From Pseudomonadales bacterium (GTDB lineage: Bacteria > Pseudomonadota > Gammaproteobacteria > Pseudomonadales > Azotimanducaceae): a stretch of DNA of 64,000 nucleotides. Below the pieces are notes generated by a model. The model saw nothing but the letters and a program-made list of their open reading frames with translations, had not been told where the DNA came from and made no database searches. The translations under genes were made by a program, and so were the position numbers. Below are positions 32,621 through 41,172 of this stretch, one piece after another; within the stretch, counting starts at the first letter, position 1, and every line of letters begins with the position of its first letter. Location of the stretch: contig JAWKZN010000001.1 of the NCBI GenBank assembly GCA_041395945.1, forward strand, positions 2,604,001 to 2,668,000. The letters are read 5' to 3'.

Positions 32621-34006
32621 ATGTTGAGTTGGGACGAGTACGAAGAAGAATCGAATGAGGACACTGGGGCCATGTCCGCAGCAGTCACTGCACCTGCAAT
32701 GGCCCCGGCGCCTGCTGAGGCACCCGCTGCTGCAGCTGCTCCCGCAGTGGTGCGCACTGCGACCTCGGTGGCCGCACCGGCGGCTGCACCAGCACCAGTC
32801 GCGGTGCCCGCTGCAGAATCAGACACTGCTGCGGCAGTGGCGCAGACACCTCTGGAGGCAGCCATCAACGTTGCGGAACCTGCAGAGCCCCAGGTTCTGC
32901 TGCAGGCAGCGGAAACTTCCGCTCTGGAAGATGCCCAGGCCGCGGTTGCCGCCCTGGAAGCGCCCATGGTCACGGAGGATGGCGAATACAGCCGGGTAAC
33001 GGTCGATCAGAAGCGCATGATCAACTGCCGCGCGGATCTGAACCAGCTGGTGCCCTTCAAGTACGAGTGGGCCTGGCAGAAATATCTCGACGGCTGCGCT
33101 AATCACTGGATGCCCCAGGAAATCAACATGACGGCGGATATCGCCCTGTGGAAATCCGAAGGTGGACTGACCAGCGACGAACGCACCGTGGTGAAGCGCA
33201 ATCTCGGCTTCTTCTCCACCGCGGATTCTCTGGTGGCGAACAATCTGGTGCTCGCCATCTACAGGCTGATCACCAATCCGGAGTGCCGGCAGTATCTGCT
33301 GCGCCAGGCCTTTGAAGAAGCCATTCATACCCATGCCTATCAGTACTGCATCGAATCACTGGGCATGGACGAAGGCGAGATCTTCAACATGTACCATGAG
33401 GTGCCTGCGGTCGCCCGCAAGGCTTCCTGGGCATTGAAGTACACTCAGGAGATCAACGATCCGACCTTCAACACGGGCACTCCCGAGGCGGACCGGACAC
33501 TGCTGAAGAACCTGATCGCCTATTACTGCGTTCTCGAAGGCGTGTTCTTCTACTGCGGCTTCACCCAGATCCTCTCCATGGGTCGTCGCAACAAGATGAC
33601 GGGCACATCAGAACAGTTCCAGTACATCCTCCGGGATGAATCGATGCACGTGAATTTCGGTATCGATGTGATCAATCAGATCAAGCTGGAGAATCCCCAT
33701 CTCTGGGACGAAGAAACCCAGTCTCTGGCCCGGCAGATGATTCTCGAAGGCATGCAGCTCGAGATCGAGTATGCGAAAGACACCATGCCCCGCGGCATCC
33801 TCGGCATGAACGCCAACATGATGGCCGAGTATCTGCAGTTCATCGCCAACCGGCGGCTGGCCCAGATCGGACTGCCCGAGCAGTTCCCCGGCGTCAAGAA
33901 CCCTTTCCCCTGGATGTCGGAGATCATGGATCTGAAGAAAGAGAAAAACTTCTTCGAGACCCGGGTAACTGACTATCAGACCGGCGGCGCCCTGTCCTGG
34001 GACTGA
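32621..34006 (+). CDS. nrdB: Class Ia ribonucleotide reductase, beta (radical) subunit with Ala/Pro-rich N-terminal extension
   Basis: Holds the diiron-tyrosyl radical used by NrdA. The ferritin-like fold from about residue 122 has the metal ligands and radical tyrosine in EEAIHTHAYQYC (E-x2-H-x3-Y) and later RDESMHVNFG. Before it, residues 11-120 form an Ala/Pro/Val-rich, low-complexity stretch, so the protein is 461 residues against ~375 for E. coli NrdB. The first residues, MLSWDEYEEE, echo the last ones, GGALSWD; the C-terminal tail is the part that normally docks on NrdA. GAGGAG lies 11 nt before the ATG. A rho-independent terminator follows the stop. Confidence 0.95.
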   Translation: MLSWDEYEEESNEDTGAMSAAVTAPAMAPAPAEAPAAAAAPAVVRTATSVAAPAAAPAPVAVPAAESDTAAAVAQTPLEAAINVAEPAEPQVLLQAAETSALEDAQAAVAALEAPMVTEDGEYSRVTVDQKRMINCRADLNQLVPFKYEWAWQKYLDGCANHWMPQEINMTADIALWKSEGGLTSDERTVVKRNLGFFSTADSLVANNLVLAIYRLITNPECRQYLLRQAFEEAIHTHAYQYCIESLGMDEGEIFNMYHEVPAVARKASWALKYTQEINDPTFNTGTPEADRTLLKNLIAYYCVLEGVFFYCGFTQILSMGRRNKMTGTSEQFQYILRDESMHVNFGIDVINQIKLENPHLWDEETQSLARQMILEGMQLEIEYAKDTMPRGILGMNANMMAEYLQFIANRRLAQIGLPEQFPGVKNPFPWMSEIMDLKKEKNFFETRVTDYQTGGALSWD

Positions 34007-34044
34007 TCTGCCGCGTCCGCAGGGCGTATGGCGCGTTACACTAA

Positions 34045-34068
34045 CCCCTCCTGATGGAGGGGCTTTTT
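34045..34068 (+). terminator. Rho-independent terminator of nrdAB
   Basis: CCCCTCC (34045-34051) and GGAGGGG (34056-34062) pair perfectly with a 4-nt loop, followed at once by CTTTTT. It lies 39 nt after the nrdB stop. It shows that the ATG at 34054 inside the hairpin is not the start of the next gene. Confidence 0.9.
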
Positions 34069-36555
34069 ATGCGCGCTGGCAATTCGACGGGCAGGGACCC
34101 GCTGCAACACCCGATTCGAGACACCACTGGCTTTGCCACTCGAAGCCGAAAGCACCCATTCGCCGATCTCCTCCTGGCCCTCATCCTGCTCAGTTGTGCC
34201 GCTGGCGGAGCTGCTGCGGTGCAGGAGGCGTCCGGGACAGGCATTTCCACCACCACCTTTACTGTGGCAGGTCTGTCCGCCCCCGCTGAGATCGTCGTCG
34301 ATCACTGGGGGGTACCGCACATCTACGCCGCCGACCACTACGACGCTTTCTTCGTGCAGGGTTTCAACGCAGCCAGGGACCGGCTCTGGCAGATCGACAC
34401 CTGGCGACGCCGGGGCTTAGGCACTCTGTCCGAGGTGTTCGGCGCAGCCCATGTCGAGCAGGACAAGGCCGCCCGGCTGTTTCTCTATCGGGGGGACATG
34501 TATGCCGAATGGCTGGCTTACGGTTCTGATGCGAAACGCATTGCCCAGGCTTTCACCGCCGGTATCAATGCCTATGTCGATCTGATCGACCTCCAGCCGC
34601 ACCTCATGCCACCGGAATTCGATCTGCTCGACTACCGCCCGGCGCGCTGGCAGCCGGAAGACGTGGTGCGCATCCGCAGCAACGGACTGTGGCGCAACGT
34701 GACAAACGAAGTGCAGCGGGCCCGGCTGCTCTGCGAGCTGGGTACAGAGACCGGCCTGAAGGCAGCCGGCTGGTGGCACCGCCTGGAGCCGGACTGGCAG
34801 ACATCCGTCCCCGAAGGTCTCGACCCCTGTGACATACCCGCCAACGTGCTGGACCTCTATCTGCTCGCGACAGCGCCGGTGAGCTTCCCCGATCAGCTCG
34901 ACAATCCAGCCACGCCCGGCAGCACGGCCGTCGACCACAGATCGGCTCTGCTCACCGGGAGCCGCAGCCGGGCGCTGTCCAGAGATCCGGGCAGCAACAA
35001 CTGGGTGGTCGCACCCGGGCGCAGCGCGACCGGCCGGCCCATTCTTGCCGATGATCCGCATCGCGGACACGCTTCTCCCTCGCTGCGTTACATCGCCCAC
35101 CTGAACGCCCCGGGGCTCGATGTCATCGGTGCGGGCGAGCCGGCTCTGCCCGGTATTTCCATCGGCCACAACCAGACGGTTGCCTTCGGTCTGACCATTT
35201 TTCCCATCGATCAGGAAGACCTCTACGTGTACCGCTCCCGCCGCGGCGGCTATCTCTACGACGGCGACAGCGAGCGTATCGAGGTTGTGGAAGAACTGAT
35301 CAACGTCCGCGATGGCCCTCCCCGGCCGGTGCGTCTGGAATTCACCCGTCATGGTCCCATCGTGATGAAGGCCCGCAACCTGATCTTCGCCGTGCGGGCG
35401 GCCTGGCTCAAACCCGGCATGTCGCCCTATTTCGGCAGTGTGGAATACATGCGCGCCGGGAACTGGCGGGAGTTTGTCGGTGCCCTCAACCGCTGGGGAG
35501 CGCCCTCGGAAAATCAGGTATACGCCGATACGGACGGTAACATCGGCTACAAGCCCGCGGGCCTGTTCCCGCGCCGCCACAACTGGGATGGTCTGCTGCC
35601 GGTACCCGGCGACGGTCGCTACGAGTGGGACGGTTTTTTCGACATGGACGTTCTGCCCGAAGAGTTCAATCCAGTCCGCGGTTTCACGGGCAGCGCCAAC
35701 TCCATGAACCTGCCCCCGGACTATCCGATCGCCGAGAAGCGCATCGGCTTCGAGTGGTCGGCACCCTGGCGTTACCGCCGACTCTGGGAGGTGCTGGAGA
35801 GCCAGGAGGCCCACGATCTCACCGACTCCCACATCCTGCAGAGAGACTACCAGTCTGTGCTGGCCAGGGAACTCCTGGCCCGGCTGCCGGGGTCGCCTTA
35901 CGGCAACGGTCCCGCCGAATGGCTCAAAGACTGGGATGCGGTGCTCTCGGCGGAATCCGATCGCGCCGCTTTCTTCGCGGTCTGGTACCACCGCCATCTG
36001 CTCCCGGCCCTGGCTGAGCATCTGCTGCCCGGCAACGGCAGCCTGCTGCCATCCCTGGACAGCGGTGTCGTGCTCGAACAGGTTGCACTCCCTGCCAACA
36101 GCGCGCTCATCCTGGCCACTCTGGATGCCGCCTGGATGGAGACCGGCATTCTGCTCGGACAGAATTCTGCGGGCTGGCGCTGGGGGGATCTGCATCAGAT
36201 CCGCTTCACCCACCCCCTGGCACACCTCGCCGATCCCGAACTCGCCGGACAGATGGCCTACCAGGCTTATCCCCGGGGAGGCGACGCCAACACCACGAAC
36301 AATACCGGCTATTCCCCCCGGGATTTTCTGGTCCGCTCCGGCGCTTCTTTCCGCATGGTGCTGGATGTCGGCAACTGGGACGACGCGGAGATGACCAACG
36401 CACCCGGTCAGTCCGGTGATCCCCGTTCACCCTTTTATGACAATCTTCTCGAAGGCTGGGCGCAGGAACAGAGCTTTCCGCTGCTCTATTCCCGCGCAGC
36501 GGTGATGGCCAACCAGGCACTGCGGATCGAGCTGCAGCCGCTGCCGAAACCCTGA
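34069..36555 (+). CDS. Penicillin-acylase family (peptidase S45) Ntn hydrolase, exported
   Basis: S45 enzymes are self-cleaving periplasmic amidases acting on beta-lactams, acyl-homoserine lactones or other N-acyl compounds. The frame opens inside the nrdB terminator; ATG 34069 is the first plausible start (828 residues). A hydrophobic stretch LLLALILLSCAAGGAAA near residue 35 serves as signal peptide, possibly with a lipobox. The alpha-chain part includes VDHWGVPHIYA and FVQGFNAARDRLWQID. The beta-chain would begin at Ser309 in DPGSNNWVVAPGRS, the nucleophile after autocleavage. HNQTVAFGLT, FTGSANSMN and NNTGYSP are further family landmarks. The substrate is unknown; quorum-quenching acylase is possible but cannot be called. 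Confidence 0.88.
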   Translation: MRAGNSTGRDPLQHPIRDTTGFATRSRKHPFADLLLALILLSCAAGGAAAVQEASGTGISTTTFTVAGLSAPAEIVVDHWGVPHIYAADHYDAFFVQGFNAARDRLWQIDTWRRRGLGTLSEVFGAAHVEQDKAARLFLYRGDMYAEWLAYGSDAKRIAQAFTAGINAYVDLIDLQPHLMPPEFDLLDYRPARWQPEDVVRIRSNGLWRNVTNEVQRARLLCELGTETGLKAAGWWHRLEPDWQTSVPEGLDPCDIPANVLDLYLLATAPVSFPDQLDNPATPGSTAVDHRSALLTGSRSRALSRDPGSNNWVVAPGRSATGRPILADDPHRGHASPSLRYIAHLNAPGLDVIGAGEPALPGISIGHNQTVAFGLTIFPIDQEDLYVYRSRRGGYLYDGDSERIEVVEELINVRDGPPRPVRLEFTRHGPIVMKARNLIFAVRAAWLKPGMSPYFGSVEYMRAGNWREFVGALNRWGAPSENQVYADTDGNIGYKPAGLFPRRHNWDGLLPVPGDGRYEWDGFFDMDVLPEEFNPVRGFTGSANSMNLPPDYPIAEKRIGFEWSAPWRYRRLWEVLESQEAHDLTDSHILQRDYQSVLARELLARLPGSPYGNGPAEWLKDWDAVLSAESDRAAFFAVWYHRHLLPALAEHLLPGNGSLLPSLDSGVVLEQVALPANSALILATLDAAWMETGILLGQNSAGWRWGDLHQIRFTHPLAHLADPELAGQMAYQAYPRGGDANTTNNTGYSPRDFLVRSGASFRMVLDVGNWDDAEMTNAPGQSGDPRSPFYDNLLEGWAQEQSFPLLYSRAAVMANQALRIELQPLPKP

Positions 36556-36586
36556 TACATTTGAGTCAGAGGAGGGAGTTCCGAGC

Positions 36587-37231
36587 ATGTCCCGACGGGA
36601 AACCTGGAATGCACGCTACGCGACGAAGGAGCTGATCTGGTCAGCTGGCCCGAATACTCTGTTTGCTGAAACGGTGAAATCCCTGACCCCCGGGCATGCC
36701 ATCGATGCCGCCTGTGGTGAGGGTCGCAATGCACTGTGGCTCGCCGAGCAGGGCTGGTCTGTCACCGCCATCGACTTTTCCGACGTGGCCATCGACAAAG
36801 GGCGACAGATCGCCGCACGCCGCGCGCTGAATATCGAGTGGGTGACGGCAGATCTCACCGAACTATCGCTGCCCCGGGATTCCTGTGATCTTCTCGCCAT
36901 ACTGTACCTGCACACCGCTCCCGATGAGCGGCAGATCTGGCTGCCGAATCTCATCAGCACAGTCCGCTCCGGTGGCAGCTTCGTCTACATCGGGCACGAC
37001 CCCAGCAATATTGAGCACGGGGTCGGCGGTCCCCAGGATGCCGCGCTGCTGCCAGGTGTGGATGCGCTGTGCGCTGCGCTCCCGGGATTCCGGATACAGC
37101 GCGCTGAAGTCGTATCGCGAACGGTAGACAGTGATCCCGGCCACACCGACAAGGCGCACAACGAGTCAGCGGAGCCTGGCGCGGGCCCCTCGATCGCGCT
37201 GGACACGTTTGTTCACGCGATTCGAGCGTGA
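36587..37231 (+). CDS. Class I SAM-dependent methyltransferase (TehB/thiopurine-type small enzyme)
   Basis: A 214-residue single-domain methyltransferase. The SAM-binding glycine motif is IDAACGEGRNALWLAEQG near residue 39, followed by VTAIDFSDVAIDKGR and a D-L-T acidic position (VTADLTELSLP). The start RETWNARYATKELIWS is shared with a group of small methyltransferases related to TehB that act on metalloid oxyanions or small thiols, but no substrate-specific residue is recognised. It follows the acylase by 31 nt on the same strand, with GAGGAGGG ahead of the ATG. Repeat copy 3 begins 20 nt after its stop. Confidence 0.82.
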   Translation: MSRRETWNARYATKELIWSAGPNTLFAETVKSLTPGHAIDAACGEGRNALWLAEQGWSVTAIDFSDVAIDKGRQIAARRALNIEWVTADLTELSLPRDSCDLLAILYLHTAPDERQIWLPNLISTVRSGGSFVYIGHDPSNIEHGVGGPQDAALLPGVDALCAALPGFRIQRAEVVSRTVDSDPGHTDKAHNESAEPGAGPSIALDTFVHAIRA

Positions 37232-37251
37232 TCCAACGGGCACCACGGCCA

Positions 37252-37448
37252 CGAAGTTCGGAAAGAGGTTGATCAGAGCGAGGGTGAGGACGGGGTGCGC
37301 CGGGCCTCGCTCGGCAGCTCCGCTGTGCCCTCCTGTGGCGTTTTGCCTCGCGTGAGGAACACGCGAGTCAACCCGCCGTCGTCGGCCTCGCTACACGGCC
37401 CGGCGCAGCCCGTCCTCACCCTCGCCTTGGCCACCATCCCGAGCTTCG
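37252..37448 (+). repeat. Large palindromic repeat, copy 3
   Basis: Same orientation as copy 1. Arms 37278-37306 and 37397-37425 are complementary at 28 of 29 positions, and the arm sequence differs from copy 1 at many places. Conserved interior pieces are GGCCTCGCTCGGCAGCTCCG, CGCGAGTCAA and TCGGCCTCGCT-CACGG. The lead-in GAGGTTGATCAG is shared with copies 1 and 5. It fills the 463-nt gap between the methyltransferase and hydrolase genes together with copy 4; I see nothing else there. Confidence 0.85.
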
Positions 37449-37506
37449 CGGCGGTGGGTCCGGCTGACAGCCAGGGAAATCGACCGGCGCTGTCTTGGAT
37501 CGAACG

Positions 37507-37663
37507 CGAAGCTGGGGTGGAGAGGGGAGTGTGGCGGACCGTGGAGCGAGGCCGAGTGAGGTGGATTGACTCGCGGCTCTGCGCGAGGCAACTCCGCCAA
37601 TCGAGGGCAGCCCGGAGGGCCCGAGCGTAGGTCCGTCACACTCCCCTCTCCACCCCAGCCTCT
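37507..37663 (-). repeat. Large palindromic repeat, copy 4 (inverted orientation)
   Basis: Arms 37514-37540 and 37630-37656 pair at 26 of 27 positions. The interior is close to copy 2: GTGGAGCGAGGCCGAGTGAG, GTGGATTGAC and CCCGGAGGGCCCGAGCGTAG. The arms are unlike those of copies 1-3. It faces copy 3 across 58 nt and its right end lies 31 nt from the hydrolase stop. Confidence 0.83.
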
Positions 37664-37694
37664 CAATCCGCTCCAAAAACAGAGAGTCGGTGGA

Positions 37695-38591
37695 TCAACC
37701 CAGCTTTGTCAGCATCGCCTTAAGCTCAGCGATAAACGCCTGCGGCTGGTCGAGAAACACGTGATGCTGGGCGTCTTCAATGCCAACGGCCGGAAACGAC
37801 TGTGGCACCAGTTCACGCATGTACTCGAGCGTGCGAGCGGAGAACAGTTCGCTCTTTGCACCGTAGATCAGACCAAGCTTCACCTGCAGATTGCGGAAGT
37901 CATCGGGCACCCTTTCACCCCCCTTGAGGGTCGCCGGCAGGTCGTCGTCGAATTTCCAGCTCCAGCCGCCGTCGTCCATCGGCAGCAGGGAATGGCGGGC
38001 GATGTACTCGAGGATATAGGCGTTCTCACAGGGTTGAGGCGGTTGCAGGCGGAAGCGGCCGAGCGCGGTTGCCTTGTCGGGATACACCTTGCCCTTGCCG
38101 CCCATCATCATGGTCAGATGCTCGGGCGGTGGATCGTCGGGATGGCGGATGCCGGAATCCACCAGAATCAGTCCGCCATATCGCTCCGGGTAAAGGTTCA
38201 TGGCCTTGACCGCCATCGCGCCGCCGAAGCTGTGCGCCACTACCATCACATCGTTACCGAAGCCGAGCTCATCACACACCGCGACGATTTCATCCGCATA
38301 GGTGACACTGTCGTATTCGTAGCGGAAGTCCGAATCCCCCATCCCGGTGAGATTGGTCGCCGCGACGTCGTAACTGTCCAGGAAGGCGGGTGCGATGAAG
38401 TCCCACCAGTGGGAGTGGGCATACATGCCGTGTATGAGCAGCAGCCCGCGTTTACCACTGCCGCCCTTCCAGTGCTGATAAACCACATCGCACTCGTCGA
38501 CCTCGACCGAGCCGGTCTCGTATTCGGTTTCCACCGCCTCGAAGAACCACTCGGGGATGGTGGAACCACCGCCTTTGTCCCACCGCGCCAT
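37695..38591 (-). CDS. Alpha/beta hydrolase
   Basis: A 298-residue alpha/beta-hydrolase-fold enzyme. Visible are the oxyanion segment LLLIHGMYAHSHWWD, the nucleophile elbow VVAHSFGGAMAV (Ser), an acid-bearing strand LIYGAKSELFS and the late His in DAQHHVFLDQP. There is no signal peptide. It lies 1 nt downstream of the acyl-CoA dehydrogenase on the same strand, so it probably acts in the same pathway. The substrate is not identifiable; epoxide hydrolase, dehalogenase and ester hydrolase relatives all share these motifs. Confidence 0.88.
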   Translation of the reverse strand: MARWDKGGGSTIPEWFFEAVETEYETGSVEVDECDVVYQHWKGGSGKRGLLLIHGMYAHSHWWDFIAPAFLDSYDVAATNLTGMGDSDFRYEYDSVTYADEIVAVCDELGFGNDVMVVAHSFGGAMAVKAMNLYPERYGGLILVDSGIRHPDDPPPEHLTMMMGGKGKVYPDKATALGRFRLQPPQPCENAYILEYIARHSLLPMDDGGWSWKFDDDLPATLKGGERVPDDFRNLQVKLGLIYGAKSELFSARTLEYMRELVPQSFPAVGIEDAQHHVFLDQPQAFIAELKAMLTKLG

Positions 38592-38592
38592 G

Positions 38593-39723
38593 TCAGAGTC
38601 CTCCGAAACGCTTCAGATGGAAATCCACGTTACCGAACAGGGTGTCGATGATGGTGAGCCGTTTAAAATAGTGCCCCACATTGAGCTCATCGGTCATCCC
38701 CATTCCGCCATGCAGCTGCACCGCACCCTGGCCCACGAAGCGGCCGGACTTGCCGACCTGTACTTTGAAGGCAGACACCGCCTTGCGGGCCGTATCACCA
38801 TAACCTTCGTCCATCCGCATGGCAGCCATGTACATGAGGGACTTGGCCTGTTCATGCTCCATGAACATATCGACCATGCGGTGCTGAAGTACCTGGAATT
38901 TGCCGATCGGCTGGCCGAACTGCTCCCGGGTCTTACAGTATTCCACAGTGGTCTTGTAGAGCACCTCCATGCAGCCTACCGCTTCGGAACCGACAGCGAT
39001 GATGCCTTCGTCGATGACCTGCTCGATGATCGGCAGTGCCGCTCCCGCCGTGCCGAGCAGCGCATCCGCAGAAAGCTGCACGTTGTCGAAGGTGATTTCC
39101 GAAGCCCGGAAGGCGTCCACGGTGGGATAATCACGCCGGCTCAGGCCTTCTGCATCTGCGGGAACGATGAACAGTGACACACCTTCCGCATCGCGCTGCC
39201 CACCCGCAGTGCGTGCCGACACCACCAGAAAGTCGGCGGCTGGTCCATTGAGCACGACCGCCTTATAGCCGTTGAGCACCCAGCCATTCGCGGAAGCGGT
39301 CGCCGTGGTCGTCAGATCCGCCAGGTTGAAGCGTCCCTGGGGCTCGGCGAAAGCGAACGCACTCTGCAGCGACCCATCGATGATGCCGGACAGATAGCGG
39401 TTTTTCTGCTCCACACTGCCCGCAAGCTTGAGCGCTGCGCCGGCGAGAATCACCGTGGCGAGATAGGGCTCGATCACCAGCCCTTTGCCGAACTGCTCCA
39501 TCACGATCATGGCGTCCACCGCAGTGCCGCCGAAGCCACCGTCCGCCTCCGTGAAAGGCACCCCCAGCCAGCCGAGTTCCGCGAAGGTACGCCAGTTGTC
39601 GCTGCTGAAACCCTGCTCAGACCTGGCCAGCTTCTGCCGCTCCGCAAAGGCGTAGTCGTTCTGGATGAACTTTCCGATACTGTCCTGCAGCAGGGTCTGT
39701 TCGTCGGAAAAAGAAAAATCCAT
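38593..39723 (-). CDS. Acyl-CoA dehydrogenase family protein
   Basis: FAD-dependent enzymes that oxidise acyl-CoA at the alpha-beta bond. The frame opens at 39945, but ATG 39723 gives the family N-terminus (MDFSFSDEQTLLQDSIGKF) and has AGGGG upstream, so the protein is 376 residues. LGWLGVPFTEADGGFGG, FAEPQGRF and VQLHGGMGMTDELNVGHYF are typical. The last of these, with the missing usual catalytic glutamate region, resembles the short CaiA/FadE-like group used for unusual acyl-CoAs such as steroid side chains; this is a guess. It is followed 1 nt later by the alpha/beta hydrolase and is divergent from the enoyl-CoA hydratase. Confidence 0.9.
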   Translation of the reverse strand: MDFSFSDEQTLLQDSIGKFIQNDYAFAERQKLARSEQGFSSDNWRTFAELGWLGVPFTEADGGFGGTAVDAMIVMEQFGKGLVIEPYLATVILAGAALKLAGSVEQKNRYLSGIIDGSLQSAFAFAEPQGRFNLADLTTTATASANGWVLNGYKAVVLNGPAADFLVVSARTAGGQRDAEGVSLFIVPADAEGLSRRDYPTVDAFRASEITFDNVQLSADALLGTAGAALPIIEQVIDEGIIAVGSEAVGCMEVLYKTTVEYCKTREQFGQPIGKFQVLQHRMVDMFMEHEQAKSLMYMAAMRMDEGYGDTARKAVSAFKVQVGKSGRFVGQGAVQLHGGMGMTDELNVGHYFKRLTIIDTLFGNVDFHLKRFGGL

Positions 39724-39736
39724 GGAATCCCCTAAT

Positions 39737-39843
39737 GACCGGTCTGTGCCGGTCTCGGCTTGAGTTGATGGTATCCGCGCGGACCGGTCTCCACGGGCAG
39801 TTGTCCTGAAACACTCCGGCGGCGGCCGCGGACCAGAGACCGG
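39737..39843. promoter_or_regulatory. Cluster of CCGGTCT repeats between divergent acyl-CoA genes
   Basis: CCGGTCT occurs at 39739, 39749 and 39784, and its reverse complement AGACCGG at 39837. The first and third extend to the palindrome ACCGGT. All four lie in the 270-nt gap between the acyl-CoA dehydrogenase and the enoyl-CoA hydratase, where a shared repressor would bind. No regulator gene is adjacent and the sites match no operator I know. Confidence 0.3.
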
Positions 39844-39993
39844 CAGGCAAGGCCCGGACTTTCCGGCATACCGGCACAACCGCCCAGTGCGCCAACATAC
39901 CCGAACGCTTGATCCTTGGCACCCCGTGAGGACCGCCAATGGCAAAGACCGCCACTTCGAGGCAACATAGCCGGCTCACTTGAAGGGGGCGTC

Positions 39994-40851
39994 ATGACCT
40001 ATAACACCATCAAATACGAAGTTGCCGATGCAATTCTGACTCTCACCCTCAATCGACCCGAGATTCTCAACGCGTTCAACCGGGAGATGCTCGCGGAAAT
40101 GCTCGACGCCTTCGATCGGGCAGACGCCGATGATTCTGTACGCGCCATCATCGTCACCGGCGCAGGCCGCGGATTCTGTGCCGGTGCGGATCTGTCTTCC
40201 GGGGGCAACACCTTCAATGCCGACGCCCGGGGAGATCGCGAATCCGGTCTGCAGCCCGATGGTGGCGGCATACTCACCCTGCGGATCTTCGAATTGAAGA
40301 AGCCCATCATCGCCGCCATCAACGGCGCTGCGGTTGGCGTAGGGGTTACCATGACCCTGCCGATGGACATCCGTCTGGCTTCAGATGGCGCCAAATTCGG
40401 TTTTGTCTTCGCCCGTCGCGGCATCGTTCCGGAAGCCTGCTCGAGTTACTTTCTACCCCGGGTGGTCGGCATCAATCGCGCCCTTGAGTGGTGTTACAGC
40501 GGTCGTGTTTTCCCGGCCGCCGAGGCACTGGCGGCGGGTCTGGTGCGCAGTGTGCACGACAAGGACGAACTGCTCGATGCTGCGCGCGCCATCGCCCGGG
40601 AAATCGCCGACAACACCTCGGCCGTTTCCGTGACCCTGATCCGCCACATGATGTGGCGCATGCTCGGAGCCGATCACCCCATGGAAGCGCACAAGATCGA
40701 TTCCAGAGGCGTCTATTACACCGGCCGCTCTGCCGACTCGCAGGAAGGTGTGCAATCGTTCCTGGAAAAACGCCCTGCAAAGTTTCCCGGTAAGGTGTCC
40801 ACCGATCTGCCCGAGTTCTTTCCCTGGTGGGAGGAACGGCCCTTTTCGTAA
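39994..40851 (+). CDS. Enoyl-CoA hydratase/isomerase (crotonase) family protein
   Basis: Crotonase-fold acyl-CoA enzyme of 285 residues. The oxyanion-hole segment is TGAGRGFCAGADL and the second is AAINGAAVGVG. At the usual catalytic position FARRGIVPEACSSYFLPR has the glutamate of hydratases (PEA). The N-terminus MTYNTIKYEVADAILTLTLNRPE fixes the start at ATG 39994, preceded by GAAGGGGG; the upstream TTG at 39916 is rejected. It is divergent from the acyl-CoA dehydrogenase, so a common degradative pathway is likely. The next gene, for a CDGSH protein, starts 63 nt downstream. Confidence 0.9.
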   Translation: MTYNTIKYEVADAILTLTLNRPEILNAFNREMLAEMLDAFDRADADDSVRAIIVTGAGRGFCAGADLSSGGNTFNADARGDRESGLQPDGGGILTLRIFELKKPIIAAINGAAVGVGVTMTLPMDIRLASDGAKFGFVFARRGIVPEACSSYFLPRVVGINRALEWCYSGRVFPAAEALAAGLVRSVHDKDELLDAARAIAREIADNTSAVSVTLIRHMMWRMLGADHPMEAHKIDSRGVYYTGRSADSQEGVQSFLEKRPAKFPGKVSTDLPEFFPWWEERPFS

Positions 40852-40914
40852 ACTCGCCCGGCTGCCCGGGTTTTCACACGCAGCCCCGCATCAGCACCCC
40901 GTCGAGGAGGAACC

Positions 40915-41154
40915 ATGACAGAACCGACAATCGCACAGAAATCCCCGTACCCCGTGGAGGTCGCCAGCGGTAAGAAATACTTCTGGTGCGCGTGCGGCCG
41001 CAGCGGCAGACAACCCTTCTGTGATGGGTCCCACGAAGGCACCGGCTTCACGCCGATGGCCTATACCGCTGAAAAGGACCGGACCCTGTATTTCTGCGGC
41101 TGCAAGAAAACCGCCGGTGCGCCCCTGTGCGATGATACCCACAACTCGCTGTGA
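40915..41154 (+). CDS. Tandem CDGSH iron-sulfur domain protein
   Basis: Small 79-residue protein with two mitoNEET-type [2Fe-2S] sites (three Cys, one His each): CACGRSGRQPFCDGSH and CGCKKTAGAPLCDDTH. The second has DDTH in place of DGSH but keeps the ligands. There is no membrane anchor, unlike mitoNEET. It has GGAGGA before the ATG. The function of bacterial two-site CDGSH proteins is not firmly known; redox or cluster transfer is assumed. It lies between a crotonase and the DUF349 gene. Confidence 0.93.
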   Translation: MTEPTIAQKSPYPVEVASGKKYFWCACGRSGRQPFCDGSHEGTGFTPMAYTAEKDRTLYFCGCKKTAGAPLCDDTHNSL

Positions 41155-41172
41155 CAGATCCGCGGTAATCAC

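Noticed and set aside
34054..34068. ATG at 34054 as start of the penicillin-acylase gene
   Set aside because: It lies inside the terminator hairpin after nrdB; ATG 34069 gives a better N-terminus.
34417..36225. 602-codon minus-strand frame
   Set aside because: Antisense shadow of the acylase gene, which has clear catalytic motifs.
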